Of a DNA stretch of 64,000 nt, positions 33,877 through 43,258 are shown piece by piece. Each line of letters starts with the position of its first letter. Within the stretch, counting starts at the first letter, position 1. Below the pieces are notes generated by a model. It was not told the origin of the DNA. It worked only from the letters and a program-made list of their open reading frames with translations, and made no database searches. The stretch is from Bradyrhizobium sp. 186 (lineage in GTDB: Bacteria > Pseudomonadota > Alphaproteobacteria > Rhizobiales > Xanthobacteraceae), in assembly GCF_023101685.1 (NCBI RefSeq), contig NZ_CP082164.1, positions 496,001-560,000 of the forward strand, written 5' to 3'. The position numbers were made by a program, and so were the translations under genes.

Positions 33877-34875
33877 GTGGCAGAGATGGCCGTTCAGAGC
33901 GATATCGTCGACGACGCCGGACCGTACGACCGCGCCAAGGCGTTGAGCGCGTTCAAGCTTGGCGACGTCACTTTCTACTGGATCACGCGGCTCAGCGCGA
34001 TCTCGGTGCTCCTCATCCTCGGCGGCATCATCCTGTCGCTGATCGTCGGCGCCTTCCCGGCGATGAAGGAATTCGGTTTCTCGTTCCTGTGGACGCAGCG
34101 CTGGGCGCCGTCCGCCGATCCGCCCGTGCTCGGTGCGCTCGGACCGATGTACGGCACGCTCGTCACCTCCTTCATCGCGATGCTGATCGCCATTCCCGTC
34201 GGTCTCGGCATTGCAATCTTCCTGACCGAGCTCTGCCCGCAATGGCTGCGCCGCCCGATCGGCATGGCGGTGGAGCTGCTCGCAGGCATTCCCTCGATCA
34301 TCTACGGCATGTGGGGCTTCTTCGTGCTGGGCCCGTTCCTGGCCAACACCTTCCAGCCCTTCATGATCAAGATTTTTGACGGCGTTCCCGTGCTGGGCGC
34401 GATCTTCGCCGGGCCGCCGTCCTATCTCAGCCTGTTCAACGCCGCGCTGATCCTCGCGATCATGGTGCTGCCCTTCATCACCTCGATCTCGGTCGACGTG
34501 TTCAAGACGGTGCCACCGGTGCTGAAAGAGGCCGCCTACGGCGTCGGCTGCACCACTTGGGAAGTCGTCCGCAGCGTGGTGATCCCCTACACCCGCGTCG
34601 GCATCATCGGCGGCGTCATGCTGGCGCTGGGCCGTGCGCTCGGCGAGACCATGGCGGTGACCTTCATCATCGGCAACTCGTTCCGGATCTCATCCTCGAT
34701 CTTCGCGCCGGGCACCACGATCTCGGCGGCGATCGCCAGCGAGTTCGCCGAGAGCGACGGCCTGCACCAGTCCGGCCTGATCCTGCTCGGCCTGCTGCTG
34801 TTCGTGCTGACGTTCTTCGTGCTCGCAGGCGCGCGGCTGATGCTGATGCGGCTGGAACAGAAGGCGGGGAATTAA
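33877..34875 (+). CDS. pstC: Phosphate ABC transporter permease PstC
   Basis: 332 residues, starting with GTG behind AGGGG (an ATG three codons later is possible). Six or so membrane spans; the binding-protein-dependent permease motif reads [36 protein letters not shown], and [21 protein letters not shown] is typical of PstC. Forms the phosphate channel with PstA; four bases before pstA. Confidence 0.94.
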   Translation: MAEMAVQSDIVDDAGPYDRAKALSAFKLGDVTFYWITRLSAISVLLILGGIILSLIVGAFPAMKEFGFSFLWTQRWAPSADPPVLGALGPMYGTLVTSFIAMLIAIPVGLGIAIFLTELCPQWLRRPIGMAVELLAGIPSIIYGMWGFFVLGPFLANTFQPFMIKIFDGVPVLGAIFAGPPSYLSLFNAALILAIMVLPFITSISVDVFKTVPPVLKEAAYGVGCTTWEVVRSVVIPYTRVGIIGGVMLALGRALGETMAVTFIIGNSFRISSSIFAPGTTISAAIASEFAESDGLHQSGLILLGLLLFVLTFFVLAGARLMLMRLEQKAGN

Positions 34876-34879
34876 GGCC

Positions 34880-35725
34880 ATGAACCCGATCTATTCACGC
34901 CGCCGCCGCAAGGACTTCGTGATCCGCGGTCTCTGCATCGCCGCCGCCGCCTTCGGCGTCACCTGGCTCGCGCTGATCCTGATCACGCTGCTCTACAACG
35001 GCCTGGCCGGACTCAATTTCCAGCTCTTCACCGAGAACACGCCGCCGCCCGGATCGAACGAGGGCGGCCTGCTCAACGCCATCGTCGGCTCGCTGATCAT
35101 GACCGTGCTCGGCGTCGGCATCGGCGCGCCGCTCGGCATGTTCGCCGGCACCTATCTCGCCGAATACGGCCGCAACGACAGGCTGACGTCGGTGATCCGC
35201 TTCATCAACGATATCCTGCTCAGCGCGCCCTCGATCATCATCGGCCTGTTCATCTATGGTGCGGTGGTGGTGCCGATGCGCGGCTTCTCGGCGCTCGCCG
35301 GCTGTCTCGCGCTCGCCGTGATCGTGATCCCGGTGGTGCTGCGCACGACCGAGGACATGCTGCTGCTGGTGCCGAACGCGCTGCGTGAGGCGGCCTCCGC
35401 GCTCGGCCTACCGCGCTCGCTGGTGATCAAGCGGATCGCCTATCGCTCGGCGCGCTCCGGCCTCATCACCGGCGTGCTGCTCGCCACCGCCCGCGTCGCC
35501 GGCGAAACCGCGCCGCTGCTGTTCACCGCGCTGTCGAACCAGTTCTTCAGCCTGAGCCTGAACAAGACGATGGCCAACCTGCCGGTCACCATCAACAACT
35601 TCGTGCAGAGCCCCTACGCCTACTGGAAGCAGCTGGCCTGGAGCGGGGCGCTGCTCATCACCCTGACCGTTCTTGCCCTTAATATTGGCGCGCGCATCCT
35701 TGGCGCCGAGAGGACCGCAAAATGA
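34880..35725 (+). CDS. pstA: Phosphate ABC transporter permease PstA
   Basis: 281 residues with six hydrophobic spans. Family signatures: [19 protein letters not shown], and the cytoplasmic coupling loop with [32 protein letters not shown] followed by [14 protein letters not shown]. It overlaps pstB by four bases (ATGA). Channel partner of PstC. Confidence 0.94.
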   Translation: MNPIYSRRRRKDFVIRGLCIAAAAFGVTWLALILITLLYNGLAGLNFQLFTENTPPPGSNEGGLLNAIVGSLIMTVLGVGIGAPLGMFAGTYLAEYGRNDRLTSVIRFINDILLSAPSIIIGLFIYGAVVVPMRGFSALAGCLALAVIVIPVVLRTTEDMLLLVPNALREAASALGLPRSLVIKRIAYRSARSGLITGVLLATARVAGETAPLLFTALSNQFFSLSLNKTMANLPVTINNFVQSPYAYWKQLAWSGALLITLTVLALNIGARILGAERTAK

Positions 35726-36543
35726 GTGATCTTTCCGTATCGATGAGCGCGTCCGGCGGACTGCCCCATGCGCCGGTGCTGCCCGATGCGCCCGCCAAGG
35801 TGACCGTGCGCAACCTGAATTTCTATTACGGCGAGCACCACGCGCTGAAGAACATCAACCTGACGCTCGGCACCAACCGCGTCACGGCGTTCATCGGCCC
35901 ATCGGGTTGCGGCAAGTCGACCCTGCTGCGCATCTTCAACCGGATGTACGATCTGTATCCGGGCCAGCGCGCCACCGGTCAGCTCATGCTCGACCAGACC
36001 AACATCCTCGATACCAGGCTCGACCTCAACCTGCTGCGCGCACGGGTCGGCATGGTGTTCCAGAAGCCGACGCCGTTTCCGATGACGATCTACGAGAACA
36101 TCGCCTTCGGCATCCGCCTCTATGAGAAGATATCGAAGTCCGAGATGGACGTCCGCGTCGAGAAGGCGCTGCGCGGCGGCGCGCTGTGGAACGAGGTCAA
36201 GGACAAGCTCAACGCCTCGGGCCTGTCGCTGTCCGGCGGCCAGCAGCAGCGCCTCTGCATCGCCCGCACGGTCGCGGTGCGGCCCGAGGTCATCCTGTTC
36301 GACGAGCCCTGCTCGGCATTGGATCCGATCTCGACCGCCAAGGTCGAGGAGTTGATCCAGGAACTGTCCGAGAACTACACGATCGCGATCGTGACCCACA
36401 ACATGCAGCAGGCGGCCCGCGTCTCCGACAAGACCGCCTTCATGTATCTCGGCGAGCTGATCGAGTTCGACGACACCAGCAAGATCTTCACGTCGCCGAC
36501 CGATCGGCGCACGCAGGATTACATCACTGGCCGGTTCGGCTGA
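35722..36543 (+). CDS. pstB: Phosphate ABC transporter ATPase PstB
   Basis: 273 residues. Walker [10 protein letters not shown] (about residues 57-65), signature [17 protein letters not shown], Walker [16 protein letters not shown] and switch His in VTHNMQQA. The start [20 protein letters not shown] and end [11 protein letters not shown] are typical of PstB. Drives phosphate uptake and takes part in PhoR signalling. Followed 11 bases later by phoU. Confidence 0.95.
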   Translation: MSDLSVSMSASGGLPHAPVLPDAPAKVTVRNLNFYYGEHHALKNINLTLGTNRVTAFIGPSGCGKSTLLRIFNRMYDLYPGQRATGQLMLDQTNILDTRLDLNLLRARVGMVFQKPTPFPMTIYENIAFGIRLYEKISKSEMDVRVEKALRGGALWNEVKDKLNASGLSLSGGQQQRLCIARTVAVRPEVILFDEPCSALDPISTAKVEELIQELSENYTIAIVTHNMQQAARVSDKTAFMYLGELIEFDDTSKIFTSPTDRRTQDYITGRFG

Positions 36544-36554
36544 GGAGACGGGAC

Positions 36555-37271
36555 ATGGGTTCTGAACATACCGCAAAGGCCTTCGACACCGACCTCCAGG
36601 AACTCACCCGGCTGGTCGCCGAGATGGGCGGGATTGCCGAGCGCATGATCGTCGATTCCGTCGACGCGCTGATCCGGCGCGACGTCGCGCTCGGCCAGCG
36701 CGTGGTCGCAACCGACGTCGAGATCGACGTGCTCCAGAAGCGCATCGAGGAGCGCGCCGTACTGACCATCGCCCGCCGCCAGCCGATGGCGGTGGATCTG
36801 CGCGAGATCGTCGGCGCCATGCGCGTTGCGACGGATCTCGAGCGGATCGGCGATCTCGCCAAGAACATGGGCAAGCGCGTCGCGGCGCTGGAGACGGATT
36901 TCCATCCGCTCAAGCTGTTCCGCGGCCTGGAGCACATGACCGACCTCGTGCAGCAGCAAGTCAAGTCGGTGCTGGACGCCTATGCCGCGCATGATTTGCC
37001 GGCGGCGATGGCGGTGTGGAAAGGCGACGAGGAAGTCGACGCCATCTGCACCTCGCTGTTCCGCGAGCTCCTCACCTATATGATGGAGGATCCACGCAAC
37101 ATCTCGTTCTGCATCCATCTGATGTTCTGCGCCAAGAACATCGAGCGGATCGGCGACCACTCCACCAACATCGCCGAGACCGTGTTCTACATGATCGAAG
37201 GTCAGGCCATGACCGACAAGCGTCCGAAGGGCGACATGACGACCTTCGCCACGACGGTCCCGAATACTTGA
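36555..37271 (+). CDS. phoU: Phosphate-signalling complex protein PhoU
   Basis: 238 residues from the ATG at 36555. All-helical protein with two PhoU repeats, each carrying the metal-binding-type motif: MRVATDLERIGDLAKNM in the first and CAKNIERIGDHSTNIAETV in the second. It links Pst transport to inhibition of PhoR. The frame is open upstream within pstB, but homologous sequence starts here. Ends 22 bp before phoB. Confidence 0.93.
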   Translation: MGSEHTAKAFDTDLQELTRLVAEMGGIAERMIVDSVDALIRRDVALGQRVVATDVEIDVLQKRIEERAVLTIARRQPMAVDLREIVGAMRVATDLERIGDLAKNMGKRVAALETDFHPLKLFRGLEHMTDLVQQQVKSVLDAYAAHDLPAAMAVWKGDEEVDAICTSLFRELLTYMMEDPRNISFCIHLMFCAKNIERIGDHSTNIAETVFYMIEGQAMTDKRPKGDMTTFATTVPNT

Positions 37272-37293
37272 ATAGTTAAGGAGCGACGACACC

Positions 37294-38001
37294 ATGGGCG
37301 CACGCATTATGGTGGTTGAGGACGAGGAAGCTCTGACCGAGCTTCTCCGCTACAACCTCGAAGGCGACGGCTATGACGTCGAGACGGTGATGCGCGGCGA
37401 CGACGCCGACACCCGTCTCAAGGAGCATATCCCCGACCTGATCGTGCTCGACTGGATGCTGCCCGGGCTGTCCGGCATCGAGCTGTGCCGGCGGCTTCGC
37501 ACCCGGCCGGATACTAAGCAGCTCCCGATCATCATGCTCACCGCCCGCGGTGAGGAGAGCGAGCGGGTGCGCGGGCTCGCGACCGGCGCCGACGACTACA
37601 TCGTCAAGCCGTTCTCGGTGCCGGAGCTCCTGGCGCGCGTGAAGGGCCTGCTCAGGCGCGCAAGCCCGGAGCGGCTTGCCACCGTGCTCGCTTTTGGCGA
37701 TATCGAGCTCGACCGGGAGAAGCGCCGCGTGGCGCGCTCGGGCCGGCCGATCGATCTCGGCCCGACCGAATATCGCCTGCTGGAGTTCTTCCTGGAACAT
37801 CCGGGTCGGGTGTTCTCGCGCGAGCAACTGCTCGACAGCGTCTGGGGCCGCGACATCTATATTGACGAGCGTACCGTCGACGTCCACATCGGCCGTCTGC
37901 GCAAGCTGCTCAATCTCGGCCGCGAGCAGGACCCGATCCGCACCGTCCGCGGCGCCGGCTACGCGCTGGACGATCGTTTCGCGAAGGCGGAGCAGGCGTA
38001 A
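37294..38001 (+). CDS. phoB: Phosphate-regulon response regulator PhoB
   Basis: 235 residues. A receiver domain (about 1-120) with acidic pocket EDEE, phospho-acceptor Asp in LIVLDWMLPGLSG and Lys in DDYIVKPFS, then an OmpR-type winged helix (~135-228) with LGPTEYRLLEFFLEHPGRVFSR and RTVDVHIGRLRKLL. Activates promoters with Pho boxes such as 32607-32624. Last gene of the locus; a long palindromic repeat follows. Confidence 0.95.
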   Translation: MGARIMVVEDEEALTELLRYNLEGDGYDVETVMRGDDADTRLKEHIPDLIVLDWMLPGLSGIELCRRLRTRPDTKQLPIIMLTARGEESERVRGLATGADDYIVKPFSVPELLARVKGLLRRASPERLATVLAFGDIELDREKRRVARSGRPIDLGPTEYRLLEFFLEHPGRVFSREQLLDSVWGRDIYIDERTVDVHIGRLRKLLNLGREQDPIRTVRGAGYALDDRFAKAEQA

Positions 38002-38043
38002 ATTTTAGCGGGCTTGAGTTTGGCTGCGGCTACAATCTCAGCC

Positions 38044-38231
38044 GTCGTCCCGGACAAGCGTAGCTCCTGGCAACGCGCAGCGTTGTCCAGAGCGGAGCGC
38101 AGATCCGGGACCCACAACCACAGGGAGTGGTTGTTGCGCGAAAAAGGTCACTCCGAGTCCCCATAACTACATCTTTCGGTGGCTATGGGTCCCGGATCTG
38201 CGCGCTGCTCCGCGCGCTTGTCCAGGACGAC
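38044..38231. repeat. Dispersed inverted repeat, GTCGTCCCGG family (copy 3)
   Basis: Starts GTCGTCCCGGACAAGCG and ends CGCTTGTCCAGGACGAC, with inner GATCCGGGACCCA / TGGGTCCCGGATC. Lies between the convergent phoB and gcrA genes. Confidence 0.8.
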
Positions 38232-38302
38232 AGCGAATGGAGTTTGCCGTCGTCAGTCGAGCTGCCGTCGCCTGGACGGTGAAGCCTTGATCGCCGACCA
38301 GC

Positions 38303-38815
38303 TCAGCGCGGCCCCGGCTTGGCCGGTGCGCGGCGACGATCAGCTGCCGGCTGGTACGCAACACGCGAATGCTGGGCGCAATAGGGCAGGCCCGAGAGCG
38401 CCCTGCCGCCGCAGAAGAAGAAGTCCGGGCTCGAGGGATCGCCGACCGGCCAGTGGCAGGTCGCCTCGTTCAGTTCGAGCAGCGACAACCGCTGGCTCAT
38501 CGGCACCACGTTGTCGTAGGTGACCGGATCCGGCTCCTCCTCGACCTCGAAGGCCTGCGCCAGCGCGGTGTTGCCGCGCGAGATCGGACGGGTTACCCGC
38601 ATCATATGCTGCGCGGGGCGCGCCTTGCGCGGCCGAGGAGCAGCGGATGATGGGCTCTTGGCCCGGCCGGACAGGCCGAGCCTGTGCACCTTTCCGATCA
38701 CGGCGTTGCGGGTCACATTGCCGAGCTCAGCCGCGATCTGGCTGGCCGAAAGTCCGGCCTCCCAGAGCTTTTTCAACTGCTCGACGCGATCGTCGGACCA
38801 GGTCAAAACCGTCAT
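38303..38815 (-). CDS. gcrA: GcrA-family cell-cycle regulator
   Basis: 170 residues from the ATG at 38815, where the family motif WSDDRVEQLKKLW begins; a start 10 codons earlier is possible. The N-terminal helix-turn-helix (SASQIAAELGNVTRNAVIGKVHRLGL, residues ~20-48) is joined by a basic linker to the conserved C-terminal part with TCHWPVGDPSSPDFFFCG and YCAQHSRVAYQP that binds the housekeeping sigma factor. GcrA co-activates genes with methylated GANTC sites in alphaproteobacteria. Confidence 0.92.
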   Translation of the reverse strand: MTVLTWSDDRVEQLKKLWEAGLSASQIAAELGNVTRNAVIGKVHRLGLSGRAKSPSSAAPRPRKARPAQHMMRVTRPISRGNTALAQAFEVEEEPDPVTYDNVVPMSQRLSLLELNEATCHWPVGDPSSPDFFFCGGRALSGLPYCAQHSRVAYQPAADRRRAPAKPGPR

Positions 38816-39133
38816 TGCACCCTTTCCCTCGCTGCGCACCACCATGCTGGGGCCTCACAGCGAATGCCTAAGCCTTGAAAAACCCGTGCCGCCAGAATCC
38901 CTTGAGGCTCGCCGGGCGCGCGAAGTGCGCCCGAACGTTACGCCGGTACATGAGGACTTAGAGATCAGAACCGCTGCACGAGATGTCGTATCTGACAAGC
39001 CAAACGCTACAATATGGCGTGACTCACGCGCAAGAGTCCGCGGACTCGCTTCCACATGTTCCGTGGCTAAAAGCCGGAAAATCGTCACCGCAAGACTACG
39101 GATTCAGCGTTTCGCGAGGCTTTCCGGGCGGCA
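38816..39133. other. Divergent gcrA/argD intergenic region
   Basis: About 320 bp without a gene I can support. It holds the reverse promoter of gcrA at its left end. Its right end leads into the presumed argD promoter at 39134-39161. Confidence 0.4.
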
Positions 39134-39161
39134 TTGACACCCGTCTTACCAGGCATAAGAT
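39134..39161 (+). promoter_or_regulatory. Sigma-70-type promoter of argD
   Basis: TTGACA (39134-39139), 16-base spacer, TAAGAT (39156-39161). This is the best -35/-10 match near argD, and places transcription start near 39168, about 100 bases before the start codon. Confidence 0.6.
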
Positions 39162-39168
39162 GGTGATA

Positions 39169-39193
39169 CGTGCCGCCCTGAAAAGGCGGCACG
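39169..39193 (+). terminator. Hairpin with T-rich tail in the argD leader
   Basis: Arms CGTGCCGCC and GGCGGCACG (nine perfect pairs) around a seven-base loop CTGAAAA, followed by TTTCGTTTT. It looks like an intrinsic terminator but lies directly after the predicted transcription start of argD with no upstream gene on this strand, so it could be an attenuator, a transcript-stabilising 5' stem, or the end of a tiny RNA. Confidence 0.55.
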
Positions 39194-39267
39194 TTTCGTT
39201 TTCCGGGCCGGTCAATGGTGCGCTGCGCAATGCACGCTCAGTCCGTCCGCAACATCCAAGTGACGTC

Positions 39268-40476
39268 ATGACCAACAGCGCCGCGCCGCATCTGCTTCCC
39301 GTTTTCGCCAGAACCGACCTCGGTTTCGAGCGCGGCGAGGGCTGCTGGCTGATCGCGACCAATGGCGACCGTTATCTCGATTTCACCTCGGGCGTCGCCG
39401 TGAACGCGCTCGGCCATGCCCATCCCGCGCTGGTCAAGGCTTTGCAGGAGCAGGCCACGAAACTGTGGCACATGTCGAACCTGTTCCAGAGCCCGGACGG
39501 CGAACGTCTGGCGAGCCGCCTGTGCAGTGAGAGCTTCGCCGACTTCGTGTTCTTCTGCAATTCAGGCGCCGAAGCGCTGGAATGCGTGATCAAGGTCGTG
39601 CGCCGCTACCAGGCCGCAAAAGGCCATCCCGACCGCTATCGCATGATCACCTTCGAAGGTGCCTTCCACGGCCGCACGCTTGCAACGCTGGCTGCGACCG
39701 GCTCGGCGAAATATCTCGAAGGTTTTGGTCCGCCGATGGACGGTTTCGACCAGGTTCCGCATGGCGACCTCGAAGCCGTCAAGAAGGCGATCGGTCCGCA
39801 GACCGCAGGCATCCTGATCGAACCGATCCAGGGCGAGGGCGGTGTGCGTTCTGCCACCCCGGCGTTCCTCAAGGCGTTGCGCAATCTCTGCGACGAGCGC
39901 GGCCTGTTGCTGGCGTTCGACGAGGTGCAGACCGGCATGGGCCGCACCGGCGATCTCTTCGCCCATCGCCGCCTCGGCGTCACGCCCGACGTGATGTCGC
40001 TGGCCAAAGCGCTCGGCGGCGGCTTTCCGATCGGCGCGTGCCTTGCGACCGCGGAGGCGGCCTCCGGCATGACGCCCGGCTCGCACGGCTCGACCTTCGG
40101 CGGCAATCCGCTCGCGATATCCACCGCCAATGCGGTGCTCGACGTCATGCTCAAGCCCGGCTTCTTCGATCACGTGCAGAAGATGTCGCTGCTCTTGAAG
40201 CAGAAGCTCGCCTCCGTGATCGACCGTTACGGCAACGTCGTCAGCGAAGTGCGCGGCGAGGGGCTTCTGATCGGCATCAAGGCCGTGGTGCCGTCGGGCG
40301 ATCTCGTTGCGGCGCTGCGCGACGAAAAGCTCCTCACGGTCGGGGCCGGCGACAATGTCGTGCGCTTTCTGCCGCCTTTGATCGTCACGGAAACGGAGAT
40401 CGAGGACAGCGTCGTGCGGCTCGAACGCGCTTGTGCCGCGATTTCCGCAGGCCAGACCAAGCGGGCGGCAAGCTGA
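39268..40476 (+). CDS. argD: Acetylornithine aminotransferase ArgD
   Basis: 402 residues from the ATG at 39268. Class-III PLP aminotransferase with the N-acetylornithine-type N-terminus ([18 protein letters not shown]), [11 protein letters not shown], the cofactor-contacting [15 protein letters not shown], and [13 protein letters not shown] containing the Schiff-base lysine. Transfers the amino group in arginine synthesis (often also N-succinyl-diaminopimelate). The stop overlaps the argF start (TGATG), so the pair is translationally coupled. Confidence 0.93.
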   Translation: MTNSAAPHLLPVFARTDLGFERGEGCWLIATNGDRYLDFTSGVAVNALGHAHPALVKALQEQATKLWHMSNLFQSPDGERLASRLCSESFADFVFFCNSGAEALECVIKVVRRYQAAKGHPDRYRMITFEGAFHGRTLATLAATGSAKYLEGFGPPMDGFDQVPHGDLEAVKKAIGPQTAGILIEPIQGEGGVRSATPAFLKALRNLCDERGLLLAFDEVQTGMGRTGDLFAHRRLGVTPDVMSLAKALGGGFPIGACLATAEAASGMTPGSHGSTFGGNPLAISTANAVLDVMLKPGFFDHVQKMSLLLKQKLASVIDRYGNVVSEVRGEGLLIGIKAVVPSGDLVAALRDEKLLTVGAGDNVVRFLPPLIVTETEIEDSVVRLERACAAISAGQTKRAAS

Positions 40477-41411
40477 TGAGCCAGACGCCCAACAAGACGC
40501 CAAAGCATTTCCTCGATATCGACGAGCTGCCGCTGTCGGAGCTCAAGCGGATGCTGGCCGCATCATCCGCGATGAAGGCGAAGCAGAAGGCGCATCAGCC
40601 GGTCAAGCCGCTCGAAGGCAAGACGCTGGCGATGATCTTCGAACGCCCGTCGACGCGGACGCGGGTGTCGTTCGACGTCGCCATGCGCCAGCTCGGCGGC
40701 GAGCCCATCATGCTGACCGGCGCCGAGATGCAGCTCGGCCGCGGCGAGACCATCGCCGATACCGCACGCGTGCTGTCGCGCTATGTCGACGCGATCATGA
40801 TCCGCATCCTCAACCACGATGCGCTGCTCGAGCTTGCGGCGAACGCCACCGTGCCCGTCATCAACGGGCTGACGCGGCGCTCGCATCCTTGCCAGGTGAT
40901 GGCCGACCTCATGACCTATGAGGAGCATCGCGGCCCAATCGAGGGCAAGACGGTGGCTTGGACCGGCGACGACAACAACGTGCTGGCGTCCTGGGCCCAT
41001 GCGGCCGAGCGCTTCAAGTTCCAGCTCAATGTCGCGACCCCTCCGGAGCTCGCGCCGAAGAAGGCGATGCGCGACTGGATCAAGGCGACCGGCGCCCCGA
41101 TCGTGCTCGGCACCGATGCGGAAGCCGCGGTGCACGGCGCCGATTGCGTCGTCACCGACACCTGGGTGTCGATGGGCGACAAGGAAGGCGAGCACCGCCA
41201 CAACGTGCTCAAGCCCTACCAGGTCAACGCCAAGCTGATGTCGCTCGCCAGGCCCGACGCGCTGTTCATGCACTGCCTGCCCGCCCATCGCGGCGAGGAG
41301 GTCACCGACGAGGTGATCGACGGCCCGCAATCGGTCGTGTTCGACGAGGCCGAAAATCGCCTGCACGCGCAGAAGGGCATTCTGGCCTGGTGCTTTGACG
41401 CGGTGAAATAA
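40476..41411 (+). CDS. argF: Ornithine carbamoyltransferase ArgF
   Basis: 311 residues. Carbamoyl-phosphate-binding STRTR (residues ~58-62), HPCQ, the ornithine-binding DTWVSMG and [11 protein letters not shown] with the catalytic Cys. Standard length for the anabolic enzyme, which forms citrulline. Overlaps argD by one base. Confidence 0.95.
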   Translation: MSQTPNKTPKHFLDIDELPLSELKRMLAASSAMKAKQKAHQPVKPLEGKTLAMIFERPSTRTRVSFDVAMRQLGGEPIMLTGAEMQLGRGETIADTARVLSRYVDAIMIRILNHDALLELAANATVPVINGLTRRSHPCQVMADLMTYEEHRGPIEGKTVAWTGDDNNVLASWAHAAERFKFQLNVATPPELAPKKAMRDWIKATGAPIVLGTDAEAAVHGADCVVTDTWVSMGDKEGEHRHNVLKPYQVNAKLMSLARPDALFMHCLPAHRGEEVTDEVIDGPQSVVFDEAENRLHAQKGILAWCFDAVK

Positions 41412-41435
41412 AGCGACGCGGTGAGGTAGCTATCC

Positions 41436-41557
41436 GTCGTCCCGGCGAAGGCCGGGACCCATACCGCGGAATCTCTCTTGTGGCAGGCAAGTGGAGGCCG
41501 AGGGTCTTCGCCAAACCAAGGCCCGTGGTTATGGATCCCGGCCTTCGCCGGGACGAC
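41436..41557. repeat. Dispersed inverted repeat, GTCGTCCCGG family (copy 4)
   Basis: GTCGTCCCGGCGAAGGCCGG at the left is mirrored by CCGGCCTTCGCCGGGACGAC at the right, with GACCCATACC and TTATGGATCC inside. Lies between argF and hslO. Confidence 0.8.
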
Positions 41558-41654
41558 ACCGAACTTGTTCTGCCCGCACACGATCCAATCTCGTCCGGAA
41601 CACTCAGCCTCACTGCCCTTCCATTTCCCGCCTTCCGACCCCAAATAGAGCGCC

Positions 41655-42662
41655 ATGGTTCCCCAATCCCCTGACATGAAAACCGGCTCCGAAGGCCCGG
41701 TCCGCGCGCCATCAGCAATTCCGATCGATGACGCTGTGCTGCCTTATGAGATCGACGCACTCGACGTGCGCGGGCGCTTGGTGCGGCTTGGCCCGGCGCT
41801 CGACGAGATCCTCACCAAGCACGATTACCCCGCGCCGGTCGGCAAGCTGCTCGGCGAAGCCATCGTGCTGACGACGCTGCTCGGCTCGGCGCTGAAATTC
41901 GAAGGACGCTTCATCCTCCAGGCCCAGACCGATGGGCCGGTGTCGTTCCTGGTGGTGGACTACAAGGCGCCGGACCACCTGCGCGCCTATGCCCGCTATG
42001 ACGCCGCGCGCCTTGGCGATGCGCATGACTCCGGCGCGCTGCTCGGGCGCGGCCATCTCGCCATGACCGTCGACCAGGGTCCCGACATGAGCCGCTATCA
42101 GGGGCTGGTCGCGCTCGATGGCGGCAGCCTTGAAGACGCCGCCCACGAATATTTTCTGCGCTCGGAGCAGATACCGACGCGCGTCCGGCTCGCCGTCGGC
42201 GAGGAGTGGCGCTCGAACGACGGCGGCAAGCATCGCTGGCGCGCCGGCGGCATGCTGATGCAGTTCTTGCCGAAAGCGTCGGAGCGCGCGCAGCAGGCCG
42301 ACCTGCATCACGGCGATGCGCCGGAAGGCACGCAAGTGCACAGCGTCGCCGAGGACGATGCCTGGGTCGAGGCGCGCTCGCTGATCGAAACCGTCGAGGA
42401 TGTCGAGCTGATCGATCCCGAACTCTCCGGCGAGCGGCTGCTCTACCGTCTCTTCCACGAGCGCGGCGTGCGCGTGTTCAATCCGCTGGTCCTGAAAGCC
42501 CAATGCTCCTGCTCGCGCGATGCGGTCGCCGCGATGCTGAAGAGCTTTTCGCCCGACGATCGCTCCGCGATGGTCAAGGACGACAAGGTGGTCGTGACCT
42601 GCGAATTCTGCTCGTCGGTGTACGAATTCACGCCGCACGAGGCGGGCGTGGAGAACGCGTGA
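41655..42662 (+). CDS. hslO: Redox-regulated chaperone Hsp33
   Basis: 335 residues; ATG at 41655, or at 41676 if shorter. The N-terminal chaperone core (about residues 25-240) is followed by the zinc-binding redox switch: CSC near residue 286 and CEFC near residue 319 supply the four thiolates. Oxidation plus unfolding releases zinc and activates holdase function. Length includes a ~25-residue N-terminal extension compared with E. coli. It follows argF, as common in Bradyrhizobium and relatives. Confidence 0.93.
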   Translation: MVPQSPDMKTGSEGPVRAPSAIPIDDAVLPYEIDALDVRGRLVRLGPALDEILTKHDYPAPVGKLLGEAIVLTTLLGSALKFEGRFILQAQTDGPVSFLVVDYKAPDHLRAYARYDAARLGDAHDSGALLGRGHLAMTVDQGPDMSRYQGLVALDGGSLEDAAHEYFLRSEQIPTRVRLAVGEEWRSNDGGKHRWRAGGMLMQFLPKASERAQQADLHHGDAPEGTQVHSVAEDDAWVEARSLIETVEDVELIDPELSGERLLYRLFHERGVRVFNPLVLKAQCSCSRDAVAAMLKSFSPDDRSAMVKDDKVVVTCEFCSSVYEFTPHEAGVENA

Positions 42663-42687
42663 GCGTACCTAACAATCTACGGCAGCC

Positions 42688-43080
42688 TCAGTTCAACACC
42701 CGCTTGTTGTCCGGGCTGTCCAGCGAGAACGTCGGCACGTCGATTTCAAAACGTTCGCCGCTTTCGGTGACCATCTGGTAGCGGCCGGTCATGAAGCCCG
42801 AGGCGGTCGTGAGTGGCACGCCGGAGGTGTATTCGAAGCGCTCGCCGGGCGCGAGGGTCGGCTGCTCGCCGACCACGCCCTCGCCTTTGATCTCCTGCTG
42901 CCGGCCGGAGGCGTCGGTGATGATCCAGTGCCGCGTCTTGAGCTGCACGGTCTCATCGCCGGAATTGGTGATGACGATGGTGTAAGACCAGAAATAGCGG
43001 GAACGGTCGGCCGACGACTGCTCCGGAACAAAGTTCGGCTCGACGGTCACTTCGATCTGGCGGGTCAGGGCGCGGTACAT
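42688..43080 (-). CDS. apaG: ApaG (Co2+/Mg2+ efflux-associated, FnIII-like)
   Basis: 130 residues from the ATG at 43080, the family's usual start (MYRALTRQIEVTVEP); in-frame ATGs at 43089 and 43092 are less likely. Entirely the ApaG beta-sandwich: RYFWSYTIVITN, LKTRHWIITDASG, GEGVVGEQPTLAPGERFEYTSG and MTGRYQMV. Its biochemical role is unsettled. It is convergent with hslO and divergent from opgC. Confidence 0.93.
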   Translation of the reverse strand: MYRALTRQIEVTVEPNFVPEQSSADRSRYFWSYTIVITNSGDETVQLKTRHWIITDASGRQQEIKGEGVVGEQPTLAPGERFEYTSGVPLTTASGFMTGRYQMVTESGERFEIDVPTFSLDSPDNKRVLN

Positions 43081-43258
43081 GGTTGCCATCATAGCGAAAT
43101 CCCGGCCCGGAACCAAATGCCGGAGGCGGCTTTCGCGACATCGTGCCGCCAGAATTCGAAGGGAAGTACACCCCGATGTGATCCGGTCGCTTTGCGAGAC
43201 GGCGGCCGGGCCGATACACTCCTCCAATGTCGCAATTTGCGTAAGGGTTTCGGGCCCG

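Noticed and set aside
39268..40476. Longer argD start at 38983
   Set aside because: It would add 95 residues without homology and would cover the predicted promoter and leader hairpin.
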